NCBI GenBank assembly: GCA_023384105.1
Contig: JAHDXR010000001.1
Location: 1-64,000 of the forward strand
Direction: 5' to 3'
DNA from: Hyphomonadaceae bacterium
GTDB lineage: Bacteria; Pseudomonadota; Alphaproteobacteria; Caulobacterales; Aquidulcibacteraceae
Length of the DNA stretch: 64,000 nucleotides
The notes under the pieces: generated by a model
The model's input: the letters and a program-made list of their open reading frames with translations, nothing else
Told to the model about the DNA's origin: nothing
Databases searched by the model: none
Shown here: positions 33,447 to 43,661 of the stretch, one piece after another
Position numbering within the stretch: position 1 is the stretch's first letter
How the letters are laid out: every line of letters starts with the position of its first letter
Program-made: the position numbers and the translations under genes

Positions 33447-34664
33447 ATGTGGGACACGCTTTGGGTTGACGCCAATCTGGCGACGATGCGCGAAGGCGGC
33501 GCGCCGTATGGCGCGATCCAGCGCGGCGCGGTGGCGGCGAAGGACGGCAGAATCGCGTGGGCGGGCTATGCGGCGGATTTGCCTGGGCATGCGGTCGATC
33601 TCGCGCGCGAGGTGCGGCGCTGCGACAATGCCTGGATCACGCCGGGCCTGGTCGATTGCCACACCCATCTGGTGTTCGGCGGCGACCGCGCACGCGAGTT
33701 CGAGATGCGCCTCGAGGGCAAGAGCTACGAAGAGATCGCGCGGGCGGGCGGCGGCATCATTTCCACTGTTGCGGCGACGCGGGCGGCGTCGCGCGAAGAC
33801 CTCGCGGCGAGCGCGGCGAAGCGGCTGGCGGGGCTGACGCGCGATGGCGTGACGACGGTGGAGATCAAGTCGGGCTACGGGCTCGATCTCGAGAACGAGA
33901 TCAAGATGCTCGAAGCGGCGGGCGAACTTGCCGCGCGCGGCGGCGTGCGGGTGAAGCGCACGTTCCTGGGGCTGCATGCGCTGCCGCCGGAGTTCAAGGA
34001 CGATCGCGCCGCCTATGTGCAGCTGACGGCGGACGTGATGATCCCGGCGATCGCGGCGGCGGGACTGGCCGACGCGGTCGATGCGTTCTGCGAAAATATC
34101 GGCTTCACCGCCGAGGAAGTGGACTACGTGTTCTCTTCCGCCGTCGCCAACGGGCTCGCGGTGAAGCTGCATGCGGAACAGCTGAGCAACCAGAACGGCG
34201 CGGCGCTGGCGGCGCGCTACAAGGCGCTCTCCGCCGATCATCTGGAATATCTCGACGACGCGGGGATACACGCGATGGCGCAGGCGGGGACGGTCGCGGT
34301 GCTGCTGCCGGGCGCGTTCTATTTCCTGCGCGAGACGCAGTTGCCGCCGATCCAGAAGTTGCGCGCGGCGGGCGTGAGCATGGCGGTGGCGAGCGACTGC
34401 AATCCCGGCACCTCGCCGATGACCTCGCCGCTCGCCGCGCTCAACATGGCGTGCACGCTGTTCCGGCTGACGCCGGAAGAGGCGCTGGCCGGCATGACGC
34501 GCGAAGGCGCGCGGGCGCTGGGGATGCTCGACGACGCGGGTACGCTGGACGTCGGCAACGCGTGCGATCTCGCCGTGTGGGACGTGAAATCGCCGGCGGA
34601 ACTCTGCTACTGGCTCGGCGCGCCGTTGCTGCGCGAGCGGGTGCTGGCGGGGCGGGTGGCGTGA
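33447..34664 (+). CDS. hutI: Imidazolonepropionase
   Basis: Hydrolyses 4-imidazolone-5-propanoate to N-formimino-L-glutamate, third step of histidine degradation. The 405-aa amidohydrolase-fold protein has the metal motif [14 protein letters not shown] (His near residues 72 and 74), [30 protein letters not shown] and SDCNPGTSP, all standard for HutI. It is followed by hutU. Confidence 0.96.
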   Translation: MWDTLWVDANLATMREGGAPYGAIQRGAVAAKDGRIAWAGYAADLPGHAVDLAREVRRCDNAWITPGLVDCHTHLVFGGDRAREFEMRLEGKSYEEIARAGGGIISTVAATRAASREDLAASAAKRLAGLTRDGVTTVEIKSGYGLDLENEIKMLEAAGELAARGGVRVKRTFLGLHALPPEFKDDRAAYVQLTADVMIPAIAAAGLADAVDAFCENIGFTAEEVDYVFSSAVANGLAVKLHAEQLSNQNGAALAARYKALSADHLEYLDDAGIHAMAQAGTVAVLLPGAFYFLRETQLPPIQKLRAAGVSMAVASDCNPGTSPMTSPLAALNMACTLFRLTPEEALAGMTREGARALGMLDDAGTLDVGNACDLAVWDVKSPAELCYWLGAPLLRERVLAGRVA

Positions 34665-34688
34665 TTTCCGAGTGGCAGAACCAAGTCC

Positions 34689-34726
34689 GTCATCCTGGGG
34701 CGCACGTAGTGCGAGCCCAGGATGAC
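34689..34726. repeat. GTCATCCTGG-type repeat (minimal copy)
   Basis: GTCATCCTGGGGCGCACGTA then GTGCGAGCCCAGGATGAC, a 38-bp short form of the element at 20903-21005, sitting between hutI and hutU where it may attenuate read-through. Confidence 0.8.
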
Positions 34727-34790
34727 GGTTGGAGCATGGACGCCAACAGCGCAGCGCGCTAACACGCCAGCAAATCCCAGGGAGCAGAAC

Positions 34791-36455
<1,665 letters not shown>

Positions 36456-36533
36456 GGCCGCCGCCCGCCGTTCGATATTCTGCCGCCGTTCAGCTTGGCG
36501 TGCTACAGGCGAATGCGGGACGGAGGAAAGCTG

Positions 36534-37628
36534 ATGGCGGGCAAGGTCTGGCGCGTGCGCACGATGATGGCGGCTTCGGCCGCCGCTCTGCTGGCGGCGT
36601 GCGCGACGCCGCTGACGCCGGAGCAGATCGAGGCGCAAGCCTGGGCGGCGGCGCAAAGCGCGGACGCGCCGCATCTCTACCAATCCTATCTCGGCGCCTA
36701 TCCGCAGGGGCTGCATGCGGCCGCGGCGCAGTCGCGGCTCGAACAGCTCCCGGCGGAGGAGCGCGCGGCCTGGGCCGAGGCGCGCCGGCTGAACACGGAG
36801 TTCTCTTACGAGGACTATCTCGCGCGCTTCTCATGGGGGCCGAACGCCGCCGAGGCGCGCTCGCGCCGCGACGTGCTGGCCGCGCCGCGCCTGGCCGCGG
36901 AGGAGCGCGCGGACTGGAACGAAACCGCCCGCATCGATCGGATCGAACAATACGAAGCGTTCCTCAATCGCTGGCCCAGCGGCGCGCATGCGCTCGAAGC
37001 GCGCCGCCGGCTCGATTATCTCTGGACCACGGACGAAGGCGCGTGGATCCGCACCCGGCGGCTCGATTCGCCCGGCGCCTATGCCGATTTCATCTACGCC
37101 TATCCGCAATCGCTCTACGCCACCGAGGCGCGCGCGCGTCTCGACGCATTCCGCCGTCAGGACGAATATGCGTGGAGCGCGGCGCGCCGCAGCCACACCA
37201 TCCGCACCTACGAACGCTATCTGCGCGATTATCCCGACGGCCTGCATCGGCGCGACGCCGAGCGCGGCGTCGATCAGCTGCGGGCGGAGGATCGTCAGGC
37301 CTGGGACCGCGCCGCGCGGCGCGACGCCATCGATGCGTACGACCTCTATCTGAGCACGCAGCCGGACGGGAATTATCGCAACGACGCGCAGCGCCGCATC
37401 CGCCAGCTGCGCGAGGCGCAGTCCAATCCGCCGCCGCCCGCGCCGCCCGTGACGCCGCCGTCACCGTCACCGCCGCCGCCGGTCACGCCGCCGCACCATC
37501 AGCCGCCGACAGTTCCGCCGCCTGCGCCGCCGCCCCCGGCGACGCCGCCTGTTCCGCCTCAGGCCGAGGAGGAGCAGCCCGCGCGCGCGCACGATCATCT
37601 GCGCGACATCCAGCGCCATCCGGACTGA
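36534..37628 (+). CDS. Lipoprotein with tandem W-Y-YP repeats and Pro-rich tail
   Basis: A 364-aa lipoprotein (AASAAALLAAC) preceded by CGGAGGAAAG. Residues about 35-290 contain six or seven repeats of about 38 residues following the pattern AW-x-A-x(6)-Y-x2-YL-x2-YP-x-G-x6-A-x2-RL-x2-L; for example YQSYLGAYPQGLHAAAAQSR and YERYLRDYPDGLHRRDAERG. This resembles short TPR-like helical hairpins in envelope proteins. It is followed by a Pro-rich stretch (about 300-345) that could span peptidoglycan or bind partners. No family name is certain. Confidence 0.75.
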   Translation: MAGKVWRVRTMMAASAAALLAACATPLTPEQIEAQAWAAAQSADAPHLYQSYLGAYPQGLHAAAAQSRLEQLPAEERAAWAEARRLNTEFSYEDYLARFSWGPNAAEARSRRDVLAAPRLAAEERADWNETARIDRIEQYEAFLNRWPSGAHALEARRRLDYLWTTDEGAWIRTRRLDSPGAYADFIYAYPQSLYATEARARLDAFRRQDEYAWSAARRSHTIRTYERYLRDYPDGLHRRDAERGVDQLRAEDRQAWDRAARRDAIDAYDLYLSTQPDGNYRNDAQRRIRQLREAQSNPPPPAPPVTPPSPSPPPPVTPPHHQPPTVPPPAPPPPATPPVPPQAEEEQPARAHDHLRDIQRHPD

Positions 37629-37702
37629 CGCTGCGTCCGATTGCGTTCGCGTGCGCGCCCGCTACAACGCAGGCCGAATGTGCGCGCGCAGAGGAGAAAA
37701 CG

Positions 37703-38485
37703 ATGCATCTTTCGGCGGATATTGCGGCGGTCGTCACGGGCGGCGCGTCGGGCCTGGGCCGGGCCACGGTGGAGAAGCTGCGCGCCGAGGGCGTTAAGGT
37801 GGCGATCTTCGATCGCGACGAGGAGCGCGGCCAGGCGACGGCCAAGGAACTCGGCGCGACCTTCTGCAAGGTGGACGTCACCAGCGACGACAGCGTCGAC
37901 GCCGGCTTCGCCGCGGCGCGCAAGGCCAACGGGCAGGAGCGCATCCTGGTCTGCTGCGCCGGCATCGGCTCGGCGACGAAGACGGCCAGCCGCTCGAAGG
38001 AGACCGGCGAGATCAAGCACTTTCCGCTCAACATCTTCGACCTGACGATCCAGGTGAACCTGATCGGCACCTATCGCTGCGTGGCCAAGAGCGCCGCCGG
38101 CATGCTGACGCTGGAGCCGCTCGAAGGCGGCGAGCGCGGCGCGATGGTCATGACCGCTTCGGTCGCCGCCGAGGACGGGCAGATGGGGCAGGCGGCCTAT
38201 TCGGCCTCCAAGGGCGGCGTCGTCGGCATGACGCTGCCGATCGCGCGCGACCTGTCCGGCGAGGGCGTGCGCATCAACACCATCCTGCCGGGTATCTTCG
38301 AAACGCCGCTGATGATGGGCGCGCCGCAAAAGGTGAAGGATGCGTTGGCGGCCAGCGTGCCGTTCCCGAAGCGGCTCGGAAACCCCGCGGAATATGCGTC
38401 GCTGGCGCTCGAGATGATTCGCAATCCCTACTTCAACGGCGAGGACGTGCGCCTGGACGGCGCGATCCGGATGGGTCTGCGCTAA
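37703..38485 (+). CDS. Short-chain dehydrogenase (3-hydroxyacyl-CoA dehydrogenase type-2-like)
   Basis: A 260-aa SDR. The cofactor motif is VVTGGASGLGRATVE (residues about 10-24), with Asp in AIFDRDEERG indicating NAD(H) preference; the active site has MTASVAAEDGQMGQ (Ser) and AAYSASKGG (Tyr/Lys near 166-170). The overall sequence, including LPGIFETPLMMGAPQKV and FPKRLGNPAEYA, resembles HSD17B10-type 3-hydroxyacyl-CoA dehydrogenases. A terminator follows. Confidence 0.92.
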   Translation: MHLSADIAAVVTGGASGLGRATVEKLRAEGVKVAIFDRDEERGQATAKELGATFCKVDVTSDDSVDAGFAAARKANGQERILVCCAGIGSATKTASRSKETGEIKHFPLNIFDLTIQVNLIGTYRCVAKSAAGMLTLEPLEGGERGAMVMTASVAAEDGQMGQAAYSASKGGVVGMTLPIARDLSGEGVRINTILPGIFETPLMMGAPQKVKDALAASVPFPKRLGNPAEYASLALEMIRNPYFNGEDVRLDGAIRMGLR

Positions 38486-38513
38486 GCCGAACCGCCGCAT
38501 TTCGGCTGCAAAC

Positions 38514-38543
38514 GGCGTGTTCCCGGCGGAACACGCCATTTTC
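38514..38543 (+). terminator. Intrinsic hairpin terminator after the SDR gene
   Basis: GGCGTGTTC (38514-38522), loop CCGGCG, GAACACGCC (38529-38537), followed by ATTTTCGTT. Perfect 9-bp stem 28 bp after the stop codon. Confidence 0.85.
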
Positions 38544-38620
38544 GTTGCGGCGAAAACCCCGGTAAATCAGCTTTTTTGCGTTGCGACTCGGCGGCCCTCG
38601 TGCCAGGGAGTCCGCCGATC

Positions 38621-38656
38621 GCGCCAAAAACCCCCATTTCATGGGCTTTTTGGCGC
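38621..38656. other. Strong hairpin in the HU upstream region
   Basis: GCGCCAAAAA (38621-38630) pairs perfectly with TTTTTGGCGC (38647-38656), and CCCAT/ATGGG pair inside with loop TTC, giving a 15-bp stem with small bulges. It has A and T runs on both sides like a bidirectional terminator, but lies about 150 bp upstream of the HU gene in a gap of 320 bp with no other gene, so it could also be part of the HU leader or a small RNA. Confidence 0.6.
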
Positions 38657-38804
38657 AATTCGAGAGAGGCGCGGTCACGCTCCATCAAGAATTGAGTGGC
38701 ATCACTCTCGTGCCGGCGGTGAGCAGGGGGCGTCAGAATCCCGCGATTGCCGCCGGTTTCGTTGAGTTAAACACACGACAACCTTTGAAGAGAGGGGAAT
38801 AGCA

Positions 38805-39218
38805 ATGGCCCGCAAGGCAGCGAAGAAGACCACCAAGACCGCGAAGAAGGCTCCGGCCCGGAAGTCGGCGGCGAAGGCGAAGAAGGCCGCTCCGGCGGCG
38901 AAGGCCGTGAGAGTCACGGCGACGGCCGGCAAGACCGTCACCGCGAGCGCTCTGCTCCAGTCGGTCGCCGATCATCTCGGCCTGAAGAAGTCGGAAGCGA
39001 AGGCGTTCGTCGACGGCTACACCGATGTCGTGAAGGCCTACGTGCTGAAGGGCGCGAAGGTGAAGATCGGCGACATCGGCATGGTCATGATCCGTCACCG
39101 CAAGGCCCGCATGGGCCGCAACCCGCAAACGGGCGAGCCGGTGAAGATCAAGGCGTCGAAGAAGCTGGCGTTCCGCCAGTCGGCGGTGATGAAGGCCGCG
39201 GTGATGGGCGGCCGCTGA
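38805..39218 (+). CDS. HU-family DNA-binding protein with histone H1-like N-terminal tail
   Basis: A 137-aa nucleoid protein. Residues 1-40 are a Lys/Ala/Pro-rich tail (KKTTKTAKKAPARKSAAKAK) like eukaryotic H1 or bacterial AlgP-type tails; residues 45-137 are an HU/IHF fold with KIGDIGMVMIRHRKARMG, RNPQTGEPVKI as the DNA-binding arm. Ordinary HU is about 90 residues. It has a strong RBS (GAAGAGAGGGGAAT) and its own terminator, suggesting high expression as a monocistronic unit. Confidence 0.92.
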   Translation: MARKAAKKTTKTAKKAPARKSAAKAKKAAPAAKAVRVTATAGKTVTASALLQSVADHLGLKKSEAKAFVDGYTDVVKAYVLKGAKVKIGDIGMVMIRHRKARMGRNPQTGEPVKIKASKKLAFRQSAVMKAAVMGGR

Positions 39219-39273
39219 GGCGGCGCGCTCCACGACGCGATAGAGTTCAATGACCTCTTCGGAGGTTGTCGAG

Positions 39274-39303
39274 ACGGCCGGCGCGCAAAGCGCCGGCCGT
39301 TTT
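39274..39303 (+). terminator. Intrinsic hairpin terminator after the HU gene
   Basis: ACGGCCGGCGC (39274-39284), loop GCAAA, GCGCCGGCCGT (39290-39300), then TTTTCG. Perfect 11-bp stem plus T run. Confidence 0.9.
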
Positions 39304-39320
39304 CGTTTGGCCGCTCCGCC

Positions 39321-39451
39321 TATGGACCGCCGGCGTCCCGCCGGCATGCGTCAACTTTTGAAAGGCGGAGCGCGCCGCATGTGCGGCGGAAAAAACGTGC
39401 GGTCGGACCTTCATAGGTTAGCGCCTGCCGGCGGGACGCCGGCGGTCCATA
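39321..39451. repeat. Composite ATGGACCGCCGGCG inverted-repeat element
   Basis: 131 bp: left arm TATGGACCGCCGGCGTCCCG, core CTTTTGAAAGGCGGAGC at about 39354-39370, right arm ending CGCCGGCGGTCCATA. It fills the gap between HU terminator and ABC ATPase stop. Confidence 0.88.
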
Positions 39452-39457
39452 GGGGCG

Positions 39458-40402
39458 TCAGGCGGTCAGTTCCACGAACACGTCTTCGAGGTCGGGCTCT
39501 TCGATCGAGAGGTCCTTGATCTGCACGCCGGCGGCGCGGATGCGGTCGAGCAGCTCTTCCACGCTGTGCTGGCTGGTCTTGTAGGTGAGGGTGAAGGCGC
39601 CCGAGGGCTTCATGGCGAAGACGATATCCTCGAACCCCGTCACCGGCGGCGTCAGCGGCGCCTGCGGCGTGACCACGAGGGTTTTCTGGTCGAGCCGCGA
39701 GATCAGCTTGTGCGTCGGCTCGCAGGCGATCACCTGGCCGTGGTTGATGATGGCGATGGTGTCGCAGAGCTCCTGCGCTTCTTCGAGATAGTGCGTCGTC
39801 AGCACGACGGTCACGCCCTTGGCGTGCAGCGCGCGCACATAGTCCCAGAGCTGGCGGCGCAGATCGACGTCGACGCCGGCGGTGGGCTCGTCGAGCACCA
39901 GCACGGGCGGAGAGTGCGCCATCGCCTTCGCCACCAGGAGGCGCCGCTTCATGCCGCCGGAAAGTGTGCGGGCGTAGGCGTCGCGCTTGTCCCAGAGGCC
40001 GACGGCCTTCAGGATTTCTTCGGTCTTCCGCTCGCTCTTCGGCACGCCGTAATAGCCGGCCTGGATTTCGAGCGCTTCGGCCGGCGAGAAGAACGGGTCC
40101 ATGTTGAGTTCTTGCGGTACGATGCCGATGGCGCCGCGCGCGTTCATCGGATCGGTCTCGATGTCATGGCCCCAGATCGAGGCCGAGCCGCCGCTTTTCA
40201 CCACGAGGCCGCCGAGGATGTTGATGAAGGTCGATTTGCCGGCGCCGTTGGGGCCGAGCAGGCCGAAGAACGAGCCGCGCGGAATGGCGAGGTCGACGCT
40301 TTTGAGCGCATGCGTCGGCTTGGCCTTGCCCTGGCCGCGGTAGGTCTTGTCGAGGCCCCGCGCTTCGATGGCGAACGCGGGCGGCGGCTGGGGAGCGTGC
40401 AT
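39458..40402 (-). CDS. ABC transporter ATP-binding protein (ABC-2 exporter type)
   Basis: A 314-aa ATPase subunit with Walker [15 protein letters not shown] near residue 50, Q-loop [12 protein letters not shown], signature [12 protein letters not shown], Walker [13 protein letters not shown] and switch His in TTHYLEEAQ. The roughly 90-residue C-terminal extension is typical of ABC-2/multidrug-type subunits. No permease gene adjoins it: upstream is the divergent zinc-finger gene and downstream a repeat, so its membrane partner must be encoded elsewhere. Confidence 0.93.
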   Translation of the reverse strand: MHAPQPPPAFAIEARGLDKTYRGQGKAKPTHALKSVDLAIPRGSFFGLLGPNGAGKSTFINILGGLVVKSGGSASIWGHDIETDPMNARGAIGIVPQELNMDPFFSPAEALEIQAGYYGVPKSERKTEEILKAVGLWDKRDAYARTLSGGMKRRLLVAKAMAHSPPVLVLDEPTAGVDVDLRRQLWDYVRALHAKGVTVVLTTHYLEEAQELCDTIAIINHGQVIACEPTHKLISRLDQKTLVVTPQAPLTPPVTGFEDIVFAMKPSGAFTLTYKTSQHSVEELLDRIRAAGVQIKDLSIEEPDLEDVFVELTA

Positions 40403-40462
40403 GCAGAACCTGGGGACGGCGCATTGCGCGGACGCGCGATGCGCTCTAGGTACGGGCGCGCG

Positions 40463-40726
40463 ATGAGCGCTTCAACCCGGGCTGCACCAGAAATGGCGAA
40501 ACTCCACCACAATTCGCGAACCGATGCTTCGACCCCCGGCGATCCCGACGCGGTCCCGGCGCCGGAAGTGATCCCGGTGAGATCGAAGCGGGTGAAGTGC
40601 GACGGCGGCGGCGGGGCGCTGGGACACCCGATCGTATTCTACGACATGGGCGAAGAGGACTTCGTCGAGTGCGGCTATTGCGACCGGCGCTTCGTGCTGG
40701 CCGAAGGCGCCGGCGGCGGTCACTGA
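40463..40726 (+). CDS. zf-CHCC zinc-finger protein (NDUFS6-like)
   Basis: An 87-aa protein whose C-terminal half is the zf-CHCC domain: VKCDGGGGALGHPIVFYDMG then VECGYCDRRFVL, giving the Cys-His-Cys-Cys zinc site. Homologues include the mitochondrial complex I subunit NDUFS6, and alphaproteobacteria carry this gene widely as a likely complex I accessory factor. ATG 40463 is used; ATG 40493 would give 77 residues and cannot be excluded. It converges on the next gene with a 7-bp overlap. Confidence 0.85.
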   Translation: MSASTRAAPEMAKLHHNSRTDASTPGDPDAVPAPEVIPVRSKRVKCDGGGGALGHPIVFYDMGEEDFVECGYCDRRFVLAEGAGGGH

Positions 40727-42777
40727 GGCGCTTCGCTGAGATAGCGCCAGGCCCAATAGCCGAGCACCGCCGCCAGCGGCGCCAGCCGCCAGAACCAGTC
40801 CGCCCAGGTGCGCTCCGCCCAATCGGCGGCTTCGCCACCGGCGTCCGCGCCGATGAACATGCCGCGCTTGCCCACCTGTCCGCTGATGCTGAGATCGGAC
40901 TGGTCCATCTCGGCGACGATGGCGCGATACTGGTCGGCTTCGCTCGCCGGCAGCATCAGCGCGCGGAACTCCAGGCTCTGCTCCAGCACGAAGCTGCGCG
41001 GGCCTTCGCGGCGCAGCTCGTTGCGATAGACCAGCGCCGTGCTCTCGACGGTGCGCTTCCAGCCGCTGAACTTGATCGGGTAGGCGGTGTCGATCCTCAC
41101 CTTGCGCGTCACCTTGCCCATCTGGCCGAGATAGATGGGATGCTGGCGCGGGCCGGCGTCGAGCGGCGCGAGCTGCGAGCGGATGGTGAGATCGTAGGTG
41201 CTGAAGGCGCGCGCCTTGCCGTTCGGCGCGCTCCAGGCGCTCGCGATCTCATAGACTTCGACGGCGATGATCTCGTTGTTGGCGAGATCGTCGCGCACGA
41301 TCTCCTGGCGCAGCGGCTGCGCGCCGGCGTAGCGGCGGGAGATGTCTTCGGCGTAGAGCTTGAACAGCCCGACCTCGCCTTCGCGGGCGATGTGCTCGCG
41401 CACCCATTCGGCGCGGCCGCGGCGCGAGGTAAACCGCCACTCGTAGCGCACGACGTGCTCGGGCGACTTGCCGAGCGTGACGCGCTCGTCCGTTTCGAGC
41501 GTATGCGAGGGCGAAGGATCGGGCATGCGCTCGAGCGCTGCGGCGCCGGGCCTCAGCGGCAGCGCCCAGCCGAAATGGCATTTGTTGAGCGAGGCGAGCG
41601 GGCTCGGCTGCATCATCCGCGTCGGATCGAGCCAGTACACGGCGCCGTCGGCGACGACGCGGACGATGCAGTGATCGAACACGACCCCGCTGGGCAGCCA
41701 GGCGTTGAGGCCGTAGCCGTCGCGGGTGTTGACCAGCGCCGGGCAGGCGTCGAGGCCGAGCCGGCGCGCCATCGCCACATAGAGCTTCGACTTGTCCTTG
41801 CAGTCGCCGTAGCGCGTGGCGCAGATGGCGTCGAGCGTGCGCGGCGTGAAGCCGCCTTCGCCGATCGAGATGGCGAGATAGCGGATGGCGTTCTGGGTGA
41901 AGCGCAACACCGCGGCGGCGCGGCCGGAGGCTGTCGGCTCCTGCGCCTCGATGCGCCCGATCTCGGCTTCGACATCGGGCGGAAGCGGGCCGCTTTCTTC
42001 GTAGAGCGGCGTGAACGCCGCGGCGACCTCGGCCCAGTCGCGCCACTCGGAGAATTGGACGCCCGCGCTTTGCACCGTCCATGGCGGCGCCAGCGCCTCG
42101 AAACGCACGCCGGGGCGCTCCCGGGTGCGCCAGCGGCGGTCGGCGACGCCGTCGGCCACGGTTTCCGTCGGCTCGGGCGCGGCGAGGAAGCTGCGCTCGG
42201 CGATGCGCCGCGCCTGCGGCGCGCGCTGGCGCAGACGCGTTTCGCAGATGCCGACATTCCATTCGAACGGCACCCACGCGGCGTGGCGGCCGCCCAGCGA
42301 CTTGCGCATGCCGTAAAGCGTGTAGGAGGTCTCGACCACGTCGCCCTGGCGGACGTCCGGCAGCGTGACGTGGATGGTGAGGCGGCCGTCGAACTGCAGC
42401 CGCTCCATGTTGCGCTCGCGGCGCAGCACCTCGAAGAAGGCCGCGCCGGTGTGCTCGACGCGCTGGCCGGCGCGGATCACGGCGATCGAATGCACGTCGA
42501 GCCGCTCGAACGCGGGATCGAAGCTGACGCTGAACTGCGCCGCGCGTTCGGCACCGGCGGAAGCGGTCACCAGTTCGGCGCGGCGATAGTACCAGGCGCG
42601 TTCTTCGCCGCAGAGGTCGATCTGCGAATCGTCGAGCAGCACGCACACGCCGGCGCTGATGAAATGCGGGTTGGCTTCGGCGGGGATGTCGTAAGGCGCG
42701 GGATCGGCCCATGGCGGCGGCGGCGCCACGCGCGCGCCGGCCGTTATCTCGCGATGCGCAAAATGCTCTTGATCCAT
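40720..42777 (-). CDS. DUF3857 and transglutaminase-like domain membrane protein
   Basis: A 685-aa protein: a DUF3857 beta domain (about residues 40-210), a transglutaminase-like core with the Cys/His/Asp triad in ATRYGDCKDKSKL (Cys near 327), FDHCIVRV (His near 369) and VYWLDPTR (Asp near 382), and a C-terminal transmembrane helix (about 663-680, RLAPLAAVLGYWAWRYL). No N-terminal signal peptide is obvious. Bacterial members often act on envelope or peptide substrates that are unknown. ATG 42777 is preferred to a TTG ten codons upstream. Confidence 0.88.
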   Translation of the reverse strand: MDQEHFAHREITAGARVAPPPPWADPAPYDIPAEANPHFISAGVCVLLDDSQIDLCGEERAWYYRRAELVTASAGAERAAQFSVSFDPAFERLDVHSIAVIRAGQRVEHTGAAFFEVLRRERNMERLQFDGRLTIHVTLPDVRQGDVVETSYTLYGMRKSLGGRHAAWVPFEWNVGICETRLRQRAPQARRIAERSFLAAPEPTETVADGVADRRWRTRERPGVRFEALAPPWTVQSAGVQFSEWRDWAEVAAAFTPLYEESGPLPPDVEAEIGRIEAQEPTASGRAAAVLRFTQNAIRYLAISIGEGGFTPRTLDAICATRYGDCKDKSKLYVAMARRLGLDACPALVNTRDGYGLNAWLPSGVVFDHCIVRVVADGAVYWLDPTRMMQPSPLASLNKCHFGWALPLRPGAAALERMPDPSPSHTLETDERVTLGKSPEHVVRYEWRFTSRRGRAEWVREHIAREGEVGLFKLYAEDISRRYAGAQPLRQEIVRDDLANNEIIAVEVYEIASAWSAPNGKARAFSTYDLTIRSQLAPLDAGPRQHPIYLGQMGKVTRKVRIDTAYPIKFSGWKRTVESTALVYRNELRREGPRSFVLEQSLEFRALMLPASEADQYRAIVAEMDQSDLSISGQVGKRGMFIGADAGGEAADWAERTWADWFWRLAPLAAVLGYWAWRYLSEAPQ

Positions 42778-42902
42778 GTCCCGCCGCCCCACCTTTGATA
42801 GCGGCAAAACGCGATGGTCACAACGCGTGCGCGGCGAGGTCCGATTTCGGCATGCGCGTCCCGCCCGGCGGAGCTAAACCAGCGCCTGAACAGGAGCTGA
42901 CC

Positions 42903-43615
42903 ATGACCGCACAGTCCGCGCAAGCCGCCCAATTCCACGCCTTGCACACGCACTTCCTGATCCTGCCGAACGCCTGGGACGCCGTCAGCGCGCGGGCCGT
43001 CCGCGACGCGGGCGCGCAGGCGGTCGCGACCTCCAGCGCGGCGGTCGCCTGGGTGCACGGCTATGCTGACGGGCACCGCTTGCCGATCGCGAAGCTGGTC
43101 GCGGCGGTGGAGGAGCTCGCGCGGGCGCCGTCGGCGTCAATCTCGAAGACGGAACGCAGCCGCACGAGCTGCATCTGCGCAAGATCGAGGCGGCGCGCGA
43201 AGCCGCCGTGCGCGCCGGCGTCGACCTGTTCATCAACGCGCGGACGGATGTCTATCTGAAGCAGCTCGCGCCGGCGGAAGCGGCGGTGGAGGAGACGCTG
43301 CGCCGGGCGGCGGGGATCAAGGCGGCCGGCGCCAGCGGCCTGTTCGCGCCGGCGATCGTCAAGAGCGACGAGATCAGGGCGGTCGCCGAGGGCGCCGGGC
43401 TGCCGCTCAACGTGATGGCGCGGCCGGGGCTGCCGCCGGCGGCCGACCTCAAGGCGCTTGGCGTCAAGCGCCTCAGCGCCGCCACCGCCGTGTTCAATGC
43501 GGCGATGGCGGCGGCGCATGACGCGGCGGCGGCGTTCCTTGAAAGCGGCGATTCCGAAGCGCTGTGGGCGCGGCGCGGCCATCCGCCCGACTACAACAAG
43601 CTGTTCGTGCGCTGA
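42903..43615 (+). pseudogene. Broken isocitrate lyase / PEP mutase superfamily gene
   Basis: Two frames together match one ICL/PEPM-family protein. The first (from ATG 42903, good RBS CAGGAG) encodes LPNAWDAVSARAVRDAGA and VATSSAAVAWVHGY, ending usefully at AAVEELARA near 43122. The second frame continues AGAVGVNLEDGTQPHELHLR to the stop at 43615. The roughly 30-36 residues normally in between, including the Asp-x-Glu-x-Gly metal/active-site loop, are missing and the frame changes at GCGCGGGCG (about 43119-43127). So the gene carries an internal deletion of about 100 bp that is not a multiple of three. It cannot make the normal enzyme. Confidence 0.82.
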
Positions 43616-43661
43616 GCGCGTGCTTGACGGGGTAGCCGGACACGCGCACCAAGCGCCGGCG

